A stretch of 64,000 bases of DNA from Tretioscincus oriximinensis. Taxonomy: Eukaryota; Chordata; Lepidosauria; Squamata; Gymnophthalmidae. Below the pieces are notes generated by a model. It had not been told where the DNA came from. It worked only from the letters and a program-made list of their open reading frames with translations, and ran no database searches. The stretch spans positions 472,039 to 536,038 of the forward strand of contig JAJVDF010000231.1 of NCBI GenBank assembly GCA_022410635.1. Direction: 5' to 3'. The position numbers and the translations under genes were made by a program. Below are positions 1 through 11,028 of the stretch, in pieces (position 1 is the stretch's first letter; each line of letters begins with the position of its first letter).

Positions 1-175
1 GTGGTGGTTCCCATGTATCCACTTGCAGTCAGTTGCAATTTCTTGCAATTCATGCATTCAAATAGCTGGGTTGGCTAGAGCTACAGGCTAGTGGAAGGTG
101 CTCACCCCTCTCCACGTCTGATGCAGGACCTTGAAACCCCATCACCCAGATGAGAGACCATTTCTTTAGCAACCT
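1..175 (-). repeat. tRNA-derived SINE, family A, minus strand, cut by window edge
   Basis: This stretch is the reverse complement of the body of the SINE seen in full at 20745-21060 and again in minus orientation at 54962-55285. Shared landmarks are the 'gctgggttggctagagct' block, the 'gtggaaggtgctcacc' block and 'gatgagagacca' at the tRNA-like head. The 3' tail of the element lies to the left of the window. Confidence 0.75.
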
Positions 176-177
176 CT

Positions 178-412
178 CTTTCATTCGGGAGGTTGGTTGT
201 TCAAGGCCCATGTGTTTGCCATGGAGAGGGTGAGTGCCCTTTACTGGTTTTAACTTCAGCCATCACAATGTGATGGCCCACATCAGGGACCATCACAATG
301 TGATGTGGAAGGTAGAATGTAAGGTTTTGGGCAAAAAATACCTTGTAAGCCACTTTGAGTCCCTTCCGGTTAGAAAAATGGAGTATAAAAACCCAGTTCT
401 TCTTCTTTTTCA
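178..412 (+). repeat. tRNA-derived SINE, family B, plus strand
   Basis: It resembles the copies at 20470-20735, 22228-22502 and 53268-53545: 'aggcccatgtgt', 'tggagaggg', 'cttcagcc', 'gtagaatgtaag', then a 'ccactttgagtcccttc..ggtataaaaacccagttcttcttctt' type end (given here in pieces). The 'ccatcacaatgtgatg' block is duplicated inside this copy (258-304). It lies head-to-head with the family A copy at 1-175. An open frame across it (234-632) is fortuitous. Confidence 0.7.
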
Positions 413-2189
413 TCCCCGGAGCCTCAGGAACAATGGAGAAATAGACTGCAGAGGAGATGCAGCAATTGTCTGGCTTCTATGGAATGAACTGGGCTGGGTA
501 ACGAGTCCTTGCAGGAACAGGACTGAGGTATCACAGCTGCAAAGGATAATTGCTCTCGTAGATGGAGGTTTACTATATAGGAGAAACAAAAGTGGTGCTA
601 TCTTGTGGTACCAATGTTGTATTTTTATTTAGAAGCCATTGATGCTGTTTTGCTTCCATCCCACTGAGTTTTGGGTTAGTAAACTCTTGGTTTTCTGGAA
701 GCCTGTCTTTGTTCCTGTTCCTCAGGGCCTTGTTAATGACAGGAGCTTGATTCAGCAGAGCTACTAATGTTCTGAGGTTATTTAATATCTTTGAAACAAC
801 CCATCCCAGTTTCTAATTGGTTGCTAATCCCAAGACAGGATAGGACAGCCTACCCTGTCTCAGAGGAGTGCCCATAAGTGTGAGTGATGTTCCAGAAGTT
901 TGGTTTTATAAAAACTTCTCTGGAAATGCTTCTTACAAAAAAAGTGTGTGAACTTCATTGTGTGAATTTCTCATTGTTGAAGAAAATTGCAACAATGAGG
1001 TGAAAACATACGTGAACTAAGTTCCTAATTTTTTGAAAATTGTAATATGAATGGAGGTTCACTTAAAGTTAAGACAAATGCTGAGCCCCCTTTCTGGTGA
1101 CACTGTTGGGTTCTTTCCCTAAGGATATTGGCTTTGGAGTCATTAGTGAAAGCTTCATTAGAAACTCAGTCAAGTTATGACAAGAAAATGTTAGGCTAAA
1201 GACTCAGTCAGAAGATTTTGACCTGACCCCGTTTTTCTTTACTGTTAATGTTCCAAACCGTCCTGCTATTCTGCCCCAAGAAGAACGTACCTGTCCTCTT
1301 ATCAATGTGTTGATATGTTGGTAGTTGGTTGTCTGCTAAATTAAGTTACTTTATGAGCCTGATCATAGATTTCAGTTCGTGCTTTTTCAAACAAATATTG
1401 GAAACTGTCTTTGGCATTGCTAGGAAGAATTTGAAGAGACTCAGGTTTGACTTCTAGACTGTCAAGATAGTATTGGACACAATGGGGCAAAGNGTACGCT
1501 CAACTACTGCTTCTTAAACTGGTTAAAGTTACAATTATTGGCCAGATTTGCACTTTGCCTGGCAGTGGTCTAAGCAGTTAGCAAAACATGTGCTGATCTT
1601 TTCCAATAAATCCAAAATTATCCCAACAATCACCTTATATTTTACTTGTGTGAACTGTGTTTAAGTTGTTTACAATCATTCCAGCACTGTGGAAACATTT
1701 CTGCAGGAAGGGGTGATGCTGTATTCTAGACTTTCTATGTCTACACTCCCCCCTTCCCCTCCCCATTTACAATTCATACATTCCTTTCATACCAGTACAC
1801 AGGGATGATCGCCAATGACCATTCCCTGCTTGTATGCCCCTTATGTTAACAATTTACTTTACATAATGACTGGAGTCCATCTTCAATCAAGAACGTTCAC
1901 AAATAACATCCTTCTTCTAGTTGATTCCTTCTTCTAGATCTGATTTCTGATGAACAAAACCCAAAATCTTAATAGGTTGGGAGGTTGCATGTATTTGAAT
2001 CCTGTTGTTTGTTTGATGTGTGTATTAATTCTTTTAATAGGATAATAGATGATTTTTAGCTTTGCTGTTGTTGTATTTGTAGGTACAAATGGCAAACCAG
2101 GTAATTAATTCCATCAAAAGCAGTGTGCTAGATTTGAGCAAACTCATAAAATTCTACAGAAACTGTTCTTACAGCATCAAACTAACCAG
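413..2189. other. Upstream sequence, nothing recognised
   Basis: No gene, RNA or clear transposon is visible. It is AT-rich with a short C-rich tract near 1747-1763. If the COL14A1 non-coding first exon lies inside the window it would have to be in 1-4245, but I see no CpG-rich promoter-like block here. Confidence 0.5.
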
Positions 2190-2492
2190 AGCCAACAAAT
2201 ATCTGAAGGGCTGTCACAGAGCAGAGGGATCAATTTTGTTCTCATTGGCATGTGGAAGGACTAGAAACAATGGGATGAAACTGAAAGGAAGTACACTTAG
2301 ATTAGATAGCTTGAAAACATTTTGACAGTAAGGGATACATTGCCACAGGAGGTGGTAAGTTCTTCTTCACTGGAAGTATTCAAACAGAGGCAGAACAGCC
2401 ATCTGTCTGGGATNGTTTAATGAATCTTGCATTGAGCAGGGGGTTGGACTCCATAGCCATGGAGGTCCTTTCCAACTCTATGATTCTTTGAT
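2190..2492 (+). repeat. CR1 LINE 3' end
   Basis: This is a diverged CR1 3' terminus. In order it contains the 'aacaatgggatgaaactg' block, 'gacagtaaggga', 'ggaggtggtaagttcttcttc', 'cagccatctgtctggga', 'gggggttggactccatagcc' and the closing 'ggtcctttccaactctatga' box followed by 'ttctttga'. These are the hallmark 3' boxes of amniote CR1 elements. No coding capacity remains; the open frame 2089-2325 overlapping it is not a gene. Confidence 0.85.
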
Positions 2493-3864
2493 AAACTGAA
2501 GTTAAAGAAAGCTTAAGACAAGGAAAGGATTAAAGAAAAGATAAAAAACTGGTTTCCTTAAGCAAGCAACTCCCAGACTGATTGTAATATGCAGCTAATA
2601 TGATTATCAACCATTGGTTCACTTATTCCTAATGTTGTCTTCTTCACACTGTGGTTAACACCGTCTTCAATCATCTAACATTATCTTATTAGTTATATTA
2701 TACAATTAATTCCTACCCATAATGCTTTTGCTTTGAATGGTTTCAGTTACGTGCAGCAAGGGAATTATGAAATCTGTCATATAACACAGTGTGTACGCAG
2801 TTTCATTACTGCTGATAGTGGTGAAATGGTTGTTAATGGAATGAGCAATTGCTTCCAATTTATGTAACATGATCCATATAATAGCCTGCTTTTTGGAAAT
2901 GGGTACTCAGCATTCACAAGGGATGACTGTATTGTATTTTTGTGACATAATTAATTTTCCTAATCGGTAATGTATCAATAAAGTTGAAAGTTGCTTTAGA
3001 AAGACTGTATGTATGATATCATGCACATCACCTGCTGTTTAGGAACAGAAAATTAAAGCTGTCCTGAAATTGAACTCATTTTTCTGAGGATTAAATTAAT
3101 ATATCTATGCAACGTTCCAAGAAACACTGTATGAACAGTAAGGGCTTCTCCATGTCTAAAGAAGTTGGATCACTCTAGCTGAAGTCACTCCTATTGGAGC
3201 AGTTCCAAACTATCCTGGAAGAAGACCAACTCCAGTTGGACAACCTGCTCTGGAACAGGACACATGCAAACATTCTGATAGGAACAAAGTTTTATGGTCT
3301 TGGAGTGGCACGTTTGATAGCATTTTAATACCATTAAGTAGATGTGCCACTAGAGGGATATTCTGTCTAAATTGGAACAAGGAGGTGGACACCTTTCTGC
3401 ATTTCTGTTCTGTGCTAGTGACCCTGAACCATTGACATATCTTTTTTTAAAAGGTCAACTGCAGAGGGTNCCACAAGAGGCTCAGAGCAGTCTTGGCCTT
3501 GCATTTAACTTTTTAAAAGTAAATTGTAAAAAGTCCTAAATGTTCTGCCTCTGATTTTCCTGTATTTGGATGTGGGGCACTTTCACATGTACTAAGAATG
3601 ATCCAGCATCAGTCCATTCCAGGTCCCTTCCTTCCACACACTGGAATGAAAGATAGAGACCGATTGCTCTTCCTGGCTGACCTACTTTCATTGCACGAAC
3701 TGGTGTCGTCAACCAGGTATAGATTTGGGGTGTTTTTTTTAAATCAGCAGTAGCAAGTGCATTTTGCAAGCTAGTTGATATATAATACTGTAGTCCAGAA
3801 TCTATTTGAAAGTGGAAGTGGTCAGTTACTTTTAAGTGGTGATAAAATCATTACTCTAAATCTT
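2493..3864. other. Upstream sequence, nothing recognised
   Basis: AT-rich non-coding sequence with no identifiable gene or repeat. Short open frames at 3210-3392 and 3536-3769 show no domain and no codon logic. Confidence 0.5.
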
Positions 3865-3951
3865 CTTCAGTTCATCTTCAGCCCAAAGAATGGGGTTTAG
3901 TCCAGAAAAAATGGATTAAATTCATTCTTTAGGACTGAAGGTGAACTGAAG
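3865..3951. repeat. Short inverted-repeat element
   Basis: Two arms of about 27 bases (3865-3891 and 3924-3951) are inverted copies with a few mismatches around a 32-base loop. The outer arm reads 'cttcagttcatcttcag' and its partner 'ctgaaggtgaactgaag'. It looks like a small MITE or foldback. Related 'ggactaaa / gttcatcttc' pieces appear near 10996-11030, 7580 and 17636. Confidence 0.5.
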
Positions 3952-4035
3952 TGCTTAGAATGAATTTTAAAAAATTTAGTTTTCCTTCAAAAGTAAGACT
4001 TACAACAGTGCTTGGCTGAATTGAAGATACATCCT

Positions 4036-4213
4036 GACCTTATCCCCACTGAACCTTATTCTGGGTTATATCTCCATATAGAGCTTGGCCATTCAATGCC
4101 AGTGTAGATCATGGCAGGTTCCACGCAGAACCTACCAGTTTACACTAGTATGAAGATGGCAGGTTTCTATTTCCAAAATATATCCCAGAATAAATCTCAG
4201 TGGACTGTAGTAA
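4036..4213. mobile_element. Non-autonomous DNA transposon, family E (fairly complete copy)
   Basis: Terminal inverted repeats: the left end reads 'tccccactgaaccttattctg' in part, and the right end reads back as 'ccactgagatttattctggg'. Partial copies of the same family are at 4978-5040 (right end), 14090-14222 (right end with terminal 'cagtggggacagggcc'), 19594-19690 (left end), 52250-52316 plus 52856-52965 (interrupted) and 56675-56800. Target duplications are not resolved. It ends just upstream of coding exon 1. Confidence 0.6.
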
Positions 4214-4245
4214 CCCTGTTGATAAAAATTTCTGTGTGTTTACAG

Positions 4246-4368
4246 GTTTGTTGATCTTATAGCTGATGGCAAGAATGGAAGTCCACCGTCAGTTCAAGAT
4301 GTTTGGCTGGCTCCTTATTATCTTCATTGCAATTACAACTCAATTAATTAGTCAAGTCCAGAGCCAAG
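4246..4368 (+). CDS. COL14A1: COL14A1 coding exon 1: 5'UTR end, start codon, signal peptide
   Basis: The exon begins after a pyrimidine-rich 'tgtgtttacag' acceptor, so a non-coding exon must exist upstream. Twenty UTR bases precede ATG at 4266; an in-frame TAG at 4260-4262 rules out an earlier start. The 34 complete codons give a basic head (Met-Ala-Arg-Met...His-Arg-Gln) followed by a hydrophobic stretch rich in Leu, Ile and Phe, ending near Ser-Gln-Val-Gln-Ser: a secretory signal peptide. A second in-frame ATG at 4275 has the better initiation context (A at -3, G at +4) and could be the true start; both keep the signal peptide. The donor is 'g|gtaagc', phase 1. Confidence 0.93.
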
Positions 4369-4977
4369 GTAAGCATGTCACCAAGGTACAACTCAAAGTT
4401 CATTAGGTCTCTCTGATGTGCAGAATTGGCTCTTTGTCTTCTCTGAAAGTGTGTTTAGCATCATACAAACCAAAGGTTTCCTATTGACTTTGCTGAAATG
4501 TTTACAGAAAATCAAATTTAAACGTATCATTTTTGTGTAGAAGGTGGCATTGCTCCATTGCCTTCATGAATGCGTGTGAATCTTAGTGTTGTGAAATGTA
4601 TGCGTTATATGCTGCGTTATATAATTTGCTGCATTGCTAATTTAATACCAGTGCTCCAGGGGAAAAAAAGTCCATGCGCTATGTGTAATGTTTGCCATTT
4701 GTTAGGAATTACATGTGACATTGGTGCAACTTTGACAACTTCACGCATGTCCTCAACATCGCTCAGGTTTTTGTTTCAGTAACTGCTAATTTCTGTTTGC
4801 CTTCCTAACAGCTAGCTTTAACTTTTAACAAGCACAATATTATGCAGCAATGTTTAATGACAAATGATGACTCTTTAGACATCTGAATTATGAATCTCCC
4901 AAGAGGATGAATGGAACAAAATGAGCAATGTAGGATGTAGGAGCAAATCAGCACAGGGAAAATATTGTATTTCTTAG

Positions 4978-5040
4978 TTCACAATATATCCTAATCCAAG
5001 ATATATCCTGGAATAAGGCTCAGTAGGGAAAGTGCCCTAA
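4978..5040. repeat. Family E right-end fragment
   Basis: The segment matches the right terminal repeat of family E ('ccaagatatatcctggaataaggctcagtagg' type, cited in part). The left half is absent. Confidence 0.45.
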
Positions 5041-5113
5041 CCTGAGTCTTATAGTACAGTACAGCAAGTCTGTTTGATACTCTTTAAGGTTTTATTCTGC
5101 CTTCCTATTAATA

Positions 5114-5299
5114 TCGGAGAAATAGCCGTGTTAGTCTAGTAGAAAGTCCAGCAAAGGGGCTAGTAGCACTCAGAGACTAACAGTAGAAAAGTAGGTGGCA
5201 TAAGCTTCCATAGAAAGTAGACGTGTCTACGAAAGCTTATGCCACCTACCTTTCTACTGTTAGTCTCCAAGTCCCATTAGCCCCTTTGCTGGACTTCCG
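5114..5299. mobile_element. Inverted pair of Penelope-type ends (foldback)
   Basis: The left arm starts 'ggagaaatagccgtgttag' and runs through 'gcataagcttcc'. The right arm is its inverted copy, starting near 'acgaaagcttatgccacc' and ending 'cccctttgctggact'. The same sequence forms the 3' end of the coding Penelope-like element at 46434-48576, so this is a PLE terminus duplicated in inverted orientation with the body missing. The heptamer ATTAATA flanks both sides (5107-5113 and 5300-5306), consistent with a target duplication. Confidence 0.75.
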
Positions 5300-6059
5300 A
5301 TTAATAAAGATGTTTGGAGCATGAAGTGTATTCAAGACATGGTCAANCTATAAGCTGAAGTGGCCAATATATTAATAAATAAAGCTCTTCGTTTACCTGG
5401 AATAAGCTACAGNCTATTAAAGCCAGCCTATTGTTCAGAACACTGAAAGCTGCATATTTGCATAAATTGGGTCAGAACATNCATCTCAACAAAAGAACAT
5501 TTAACTGGGCCTATTTTTATTTATTTATCAGCACTTTTATCATGTGTCGTACTCTATGTTTGTGTCACAATACAATACATATGATATGAAGAAATGTATG
5601 AAAAGAAATAAAACAGGTTAGCTAAAATGGTGGTTGTGCCTGTATTGGATGGGAAGCTGTTATAAAACATCTAAAAAACATATAATGAAGGTAAAATGCA
5701 ATTAGAGGAAACTTCTTCATCCTTGGTTTTGAAACATTTTTCTTTTAGCCAGACAAGCCCCCTTTTAACTGTTTTCAGGATTGTTGTCTTAAGACAATGA
5801 TCTGTCTTAAAATGTCAAATGTTTGCAGGACAAACATAGGTTGCAGATAGCAGTTAAAATAAAAGGTTTCATTGAATGAAGGATTCCTCCATTGCATGAA
5901 GTCTAACATTTCTTTGCTAGACTATCCATGATCACATCTCCATGTCTACAGTGGAAAATGCCTTGGCAGGTGCTTCATCAGAAGCAGTCCCACATCAATG
6001 AAGATTTTCTGATGCCTAGGAAAGCAATGAGCAAACCATATGGGCAGATAGACAGTGCA

Positions 6060-6230
6060 ATTTCATGCCTTCATTCCACCTCTTTAACCTGGCCTTTGAC
6101 TGAGAAAATTGACCTTCCCTACATTTAGACCTTGCTGTTTTTTAATATGGTAATATGTTACAGTAAACCGCCCTGAGACCTTCCAGTATAGGCCGGTGTA
6201 AAAATGTAAATAAATAAATAATAAATATGC
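6060..6230 (+). repeat. CR1/L2-group LINE 3' tail
   Basis: The segment has the end shared by several LINE remnants here: 'ggcctttgactgag', then 'accgccctgagaccttccag', 'tatagg' and an A-rich 'aataaataaataataaat' tail. Comparable tails are at 8940-9250, 36850-36970, 53625-53920 and 54740-54915 on the plus strand and 27600-27793 and 63340-63500 on the minus strand. Confidence 0.7.
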
Positions 6231-7614
6231 CTCAGGCAGGTGTTACATTTTCCAGTGGCCACGTCATGCCACGAAATCTCAAGACAAACAATGCTGAGAT
6301 CCTCTTCTAGACTCCCGTGCAGGTAAATGAAGAAACACCCTAATAATGTACTTTACAATCTAACGTCATGTATCTTAGTTCAAAATTAACTTTCCAAGGA
6401 AACTTTAATCACCGAAGCAGAAATAAATCTTCTTATGCACCTATGTGCTGAAAAATAAGATACACAGGTATATAGCAAAGGCATGATGGTGGCACACAAA
6501 ATGCAACATCCGGTAACATTTTTATTTTACAACTGAACTATTGAAGCTAAATTATGTCCTTTATTCTCTAAAAAAAAAAGGTCAGTTGTTTTGTGCTTTA
6601 TGCGACTTGCACATTTTGGACCATCTGCAATATTTATTTTTGAAATGTANGTTTTTAGTATATTAATGGTAATAGTGAAAAAATGGGCAAATTTGAGACC
6701 ATCTACATAAGTCGAAGTCTTGAACATGTCTAACTTTCTTTTGGGTGACTGCTTTAATGTTGCTGCTGGCCATTCATTTGTGCATTCCTGAAAAATTGCT
6801 TAACAAGCTTGAGCTACTGATTTTTATCAGCTAATCTGCTTGGTTTTTTTCTTCTTCTAAGACTGATTCTTTTTCTTTTTGCAAGAAGTGAGATTTTGTT
6901 CCACAGGCTATAAAGGTGTCCTACACAGAAATAAAGATTTCCTCTCCAGGTTGGTGACTCTGAGGCCATTCCAATCAATTGATTTTGTTGTGTTTGTCCA
7001 AGAGTAGAACTTTTTATACAGTATATATAAAAAACTTTCTCTAGCTGTGTTTTTCTGTGCAAGAACTTTGGTCTTTGCATAACTATGCTAAATATATGCT
7101 TCTAAGGACCATTTTGGCTTTTACTCTGTGTGCCATTTGGGGGCCCACTTGTTGTCGCCCCCCCTTTTTCCTGATTAAACAAACAAGAATTCATTTCATG
7201 AAGGTCATTTAGTTATATAAAGACTTTCTGCACAATTTCTCTAGACTGTTTTGTTGTAGATTTCCAGTCAGTGTGAATACAACTGCACTGGAGTGGATGT
7301 GCCTTTCTGTTCTTGTTTATGTTGGATGACTGAATGGTTTGGGGGTTCTGGAGTTGTGCTATGTTTGGTGATGGCTGCTAACTAGTGGTCTTCTATTAAT
7401 ATATGTTTTGACATTTTAATCCTGCCCCATATCAAAGATCCCATGGTGGGTTGCAAGAGAAAAAAAGCAATATTTAATGAATACATGTTCAATAAATAAA
7501 TATAAATACTTCCAAAATTTATTCTAAAATTTGCATTTTAAAATAACTTGGACCCCAGTTACACCCTCACTTTAGACTACCTTCAGTTCATCTTCTGATT
7601 CAACAACCCACACC

Positions 7615-8025
7615 TCAATTTTTTTCTATACTAATGAATTTTTTAATGTCGCTATTTATTTTAAATCTGGAAAAAACATCTGTTATTTTGCCCCACCTAC
7701 TTTCAATTTTCCACACTGCTTCCTGTGTTCCCATTCCTTGTATTCTCAGCCCATAGCATTTCCCATAAGTCATTGCTGCACTTGCCTTACTACAATTCCC
7801 AGCATTCTCTGCAAGCAAAGGACCAATGAACTTTTACATCTATCCTCAAAGTGTTCCAAGAATGCTGAATGCCCTATGAAGGCAACTGATCAGATTTTAC
7901 AGAAGCCCAATAAGAAATCGGAGTATCAATAGTGGTTGGAAGATCAGAGATTACAGGTCTTTTTAGTGAGTGAATTGCTGAACATTTGTCAAAGTGCAGG
8001 GTGGATTCTACTTGATATTGCTACC
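7615..8025. repeat. Dispersed repeat, family F, copy 1
   Basis: It matches 43865-44262 in the same orientation over about 400 bases. Shared blocks are 'aaatc(t/c)(g/a)gaaaaa(a)cat', 'cttccttgcattc' like text, 'cattgctg(c/t)(a/g)cttgccttacta', 'caatgaactttt', 'ctgaatgcccta', 'aaggc' and 'tttttagtgaatgg(g)attg'. No terminal repeats or coding were found, so the class is unknown. Confidence 0.6.
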
Positions 8026-8939
8026 ATCTTGGTAAGAATTCATCTAAATGAGGTTTATACCAGGAAAAACGTAAACTGAAATTGAAGGGTTGGATGTTAA
8101 ATCAGAAGACAAACTGAAGATGATCTGGTGTGACTGCAGTCTGAGGACTTTGGAGCACCAAGTGGTTTCAGTAGCATATCAAATGGTTTCTATGGTGTGG
8201 CAAGTATCTAATGCCGACTGTATCTAAATAAGTAATGGTGAGACCAGACATTGCATAAAAGAATATAAAGATTAACAGGTCATGATTGACTATAATTTAA
8301 AAATATGGACTATATGTTTCTTTAGGAAAAANTGGCCATTTAAAGATAGAGCTGGGAAAGCTAATAAACTGAAAATCATGCATGATGAAGATATCCAGTT
8401 GAGCATAGCATAGGTAATAGTGATCTTGCAATCTCATTTCTAGATTACATTAATGTGCAATTTATTTTGAAAGTAGTGAGTGTACCAGAAGAGGCTACAG
8501 ATTCGTATGTAGAAATGAATATCTTTGGTTCCTGCCCACCCACACTGCCTTTACAATATGCTTCCACTCTTATTTTAAAATGCTAGTGCTGACTTTTAAA
8601 GATCTTAATTTAGGTTAATGGAATGTCTGTTGTTGTACTGAAATCTAGGTTTTCCTTCTGAGACCTTTCTCTGTGCTATCCTTTAAGCAGAGATCCATTT
8701 GGCCAAGTTCTGGGTTGTAGGGGGCACAGATACACAGATACAGCCACAGTTCACTTTCCAAAATGTGACTGCAACTCTGAGAACTTCGCTTAGAGCTGTG
8801 CGGTCCTTGTGCTGGCAAGAACATCAACAGACCAGAAATGGCCACCTTCTCGTTAATTTTCTACTATGGCAGGGATTTCCCATCAGTCATATTTCTCATA
8901 TCAGAAAAGCATGTCTAGCAACACAAATCTTTACACTAC

Positions 8940-9250
8940 CCAGTGAAGACTAAGGTCTGTCCCAGCCATTTCATGATGCAGTTTGAGAAGGTAGGAACCC
9001 AGGAGGGGGCCTTTTCCATGGCATCCCCCCACACTATGGAACATGTGTCAAACATTCAAGAAATGGTTGAAGGTGCAACTTTTGAACTTGGCCTTTGGCT
9101 GAAAAAACTGCTCTCCCCTTCCTATCATCAAATACTGTTGTTTTAATTAATATGTTAGTTTTGTTTGAATATGATGACTTTTTATGATTATTAACCACCC
9201 CAAGACCTTCAGGTATAGGGCAGTATAGAAATTTAAATAAATAATAAATA
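8940..9250 (+). repeat. CR1/L2-group LINE 3' end
   Basis: Degenerate final coding part ('ggccttttccatggcatcccc', 'cttggcctttggctga') followed by the 'accaccccaagaccttcagg', 'tatagggcagtata' box and an A-rich tail. It lies directly left of the MITE at 9330. Upstream text at 8583-8620 ('gctgacttttaaagatctta') may belong to the same element. Confidence 0.7.
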
Positions 9251-9329
9251 CATTTTAAAAACCCAGCAGAAATTGTTTCTAATTTCTACATAGGTAACAT
9301 AGCAATCTAATTCCACATGCTCACTATGG

Positions 9330-10080
9330 TAGACCAACCAGATTTTCTGAGGCCCAAACCGGGGTAATTAATATTCATGCTAATTTGCATATTCATAAAT
9401 ATGCAAATTACCCTCCCTTCCAAAATTCCTGCCCAGGAAACCTGTGAAGCATGTGAGAATTTTTTAAGTGTGAGAGAATTTTTAAACTTTGTGAGAATTT
9501 TTGGAGTGCATCAGAATTTTTTAATTTTTTTTACAGAGGGAACGGTGCCTTCAGGAGCTTCTCCCAGTTGCTAGAGACTCCTAATGCAGTGTGTGTTTTT
9601 TTTTTTTTAAATCATTTTTGAAGTGTTCGAGAATTGTTTGAAGTGCAGGAGAATTTTTGTTTTTTATTGAGCGGAGAGTGCCTTCAGGAGCTGGCCCNGG
9701 TTGCACCATCCCTTCAGTAAAAAAATAAAAATTCTCACACACTTCAAAAAATTCTCACACACGTCAAACTAGTGGTGGGCATATATATATATATTGACAT
9801 GTGTGAGAATTTTTTGAAGTGTGTGAGAATTTTTATTTTTTACTGAAGGGATGGTGCCTTCAGGAGCTGGCCCCAGATGCCAGAGCGCCCTAGTGGTGGG
9901 GCAGTGAATTTTTTTCAAAAAATCTTTTTTTCAAATAAATTATTTTTTTCAAAAATTATTTTTTAATTATTTTTTCCTCAGCAAAACCCAGGGAAATGCT
10001 CCCCCCCCCCCCGGGAGGGGGGGGTAGACACCCCCAAACCGGGTTTTCCCCCTCCCCCAAAGGGGGCACCTGGTCAGCCT
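9330..10080. mobile_element. hAT-type MITE, TAGRCTGACCAGA family, long form
   Basis: The left end is 'tagaccaaccagattttctga' and the right end '...cacctggtcagcct'. Imperfect 8-bp flanks (CACTATGG / TACTAAGG, 6 of 8) suit a hAT target duplication. Next to the left end sit the inverted octamers ATTTGCAT (9383-9390) and ATGCAAAT (9401-9408). The body has degenerate 20-base units of 'gtgagaattttttgaagtgt' type. At 751 bp it is longer than other copies because it contains a near-perfect 64-base inverted duplication (9704-9767 and 9794-9856). Confidence 0.8.
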
Positions 10081-10237
10081 TACTAAGGTGATAGGCCCTG
10101 CCCTCACTCTTCCTTAGATAACTTCCTGCAAAGGATAAAGACTTCCTTAGGTAAGGATCATAAGACTTGATATTCCAAATTCTACTATTGTGCATTCCCA
10201 CATTTCTGTGGGTAGGTGGGAAGTGTTCTAACTGAAA

Positions 10238-10311
10238 GGGAGCAGTCCTGCTATCTGAGGAAAAGATGATCAGTTGGAGCAGTCCTGCTGTCTGAGGAAA
10301 AGATGATCAGT
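10238..10311 (+). repeat. 37-bp tandem duplication
   Basis: The block 'ggagcagtcctgct(a/g)tctgagg' plus 'aaaagatgatcagt' occurs twice in a row, with a single transition between the copies. Confidence 0.85.
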
Positions 10312-11028
10312 ATTTGGATGACCAGTTCCATATCAGACTCCACCCTGTATTGCTCTGCTCTAAAATTTGCACAGGTTTTGAAGCCTGATATGAGGCTGCG
10401 AAGGACTAAAATTCCTTGCTTCAGATGCTTGGGATACATATTTTTGTGGTCCCCGCTATGTTCTATCCAATTGCATACCTGCTAAACAACATTCCTCCCC
10501 AAAACCATAAATCTGCCACTATTGGCAGACATTTTGTCTTCCTAAACTGGACTGTGTCCAATATGGACATGGTAAGCTAGCAGAGAGTAGAATTTTCCTA
10601 GACTGTATCAAAGCATGGAAGAGAAAAATCCAGGAGAAAAGCTAGTCCTGCACTATAATGGACTACTTGTAAGTGCAAGAAAGGCCCTAGGCTCATACCT
10701 GCATATAATATAAAAAACCCTAGACAGGTTTATCTATTTTCTGTTTGTTCTCTTACAAGCTTGTGTCCTGCTTGTCTCTGCTTGCCTGAATCACACTGTA
10801 GCTGTCATACATACTAAATTCCTTCTGCTACATAAGTCAACAGAATGAACACTTTTATCATTTGCCCAGACAAAAGTACAATTTAAGGCTGAAGCCTGTT
10901 AATGTAAGAGCACAAGTCCATTAACATAAGAATGTCCTGTTGGATTGGACAGTGATGCATCTAATCCTATCCAGAAGTCATTTCTTCTTAATTTAGTCCA
11001 GTTCTTCAAAGCAGAAGATGGACTAAAT

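Noticed and set aside
413..4245. A COL14A1 promoter or non-coding exon 1 upstream
   Set aside because: It must exist somewhere upstream, but I see no CpG-rich block, TATA/initiator arrangement or donor site I could defend.
10001..10020. Homopolymer C/G tracts (also near 26803, 48928, 52385, 63764) as regulatory signals
   Set aside because: Most fall inside MITE ends or are simple tracts likely to be length-variable or sequencing-prone; no regulatory claim is supportable.
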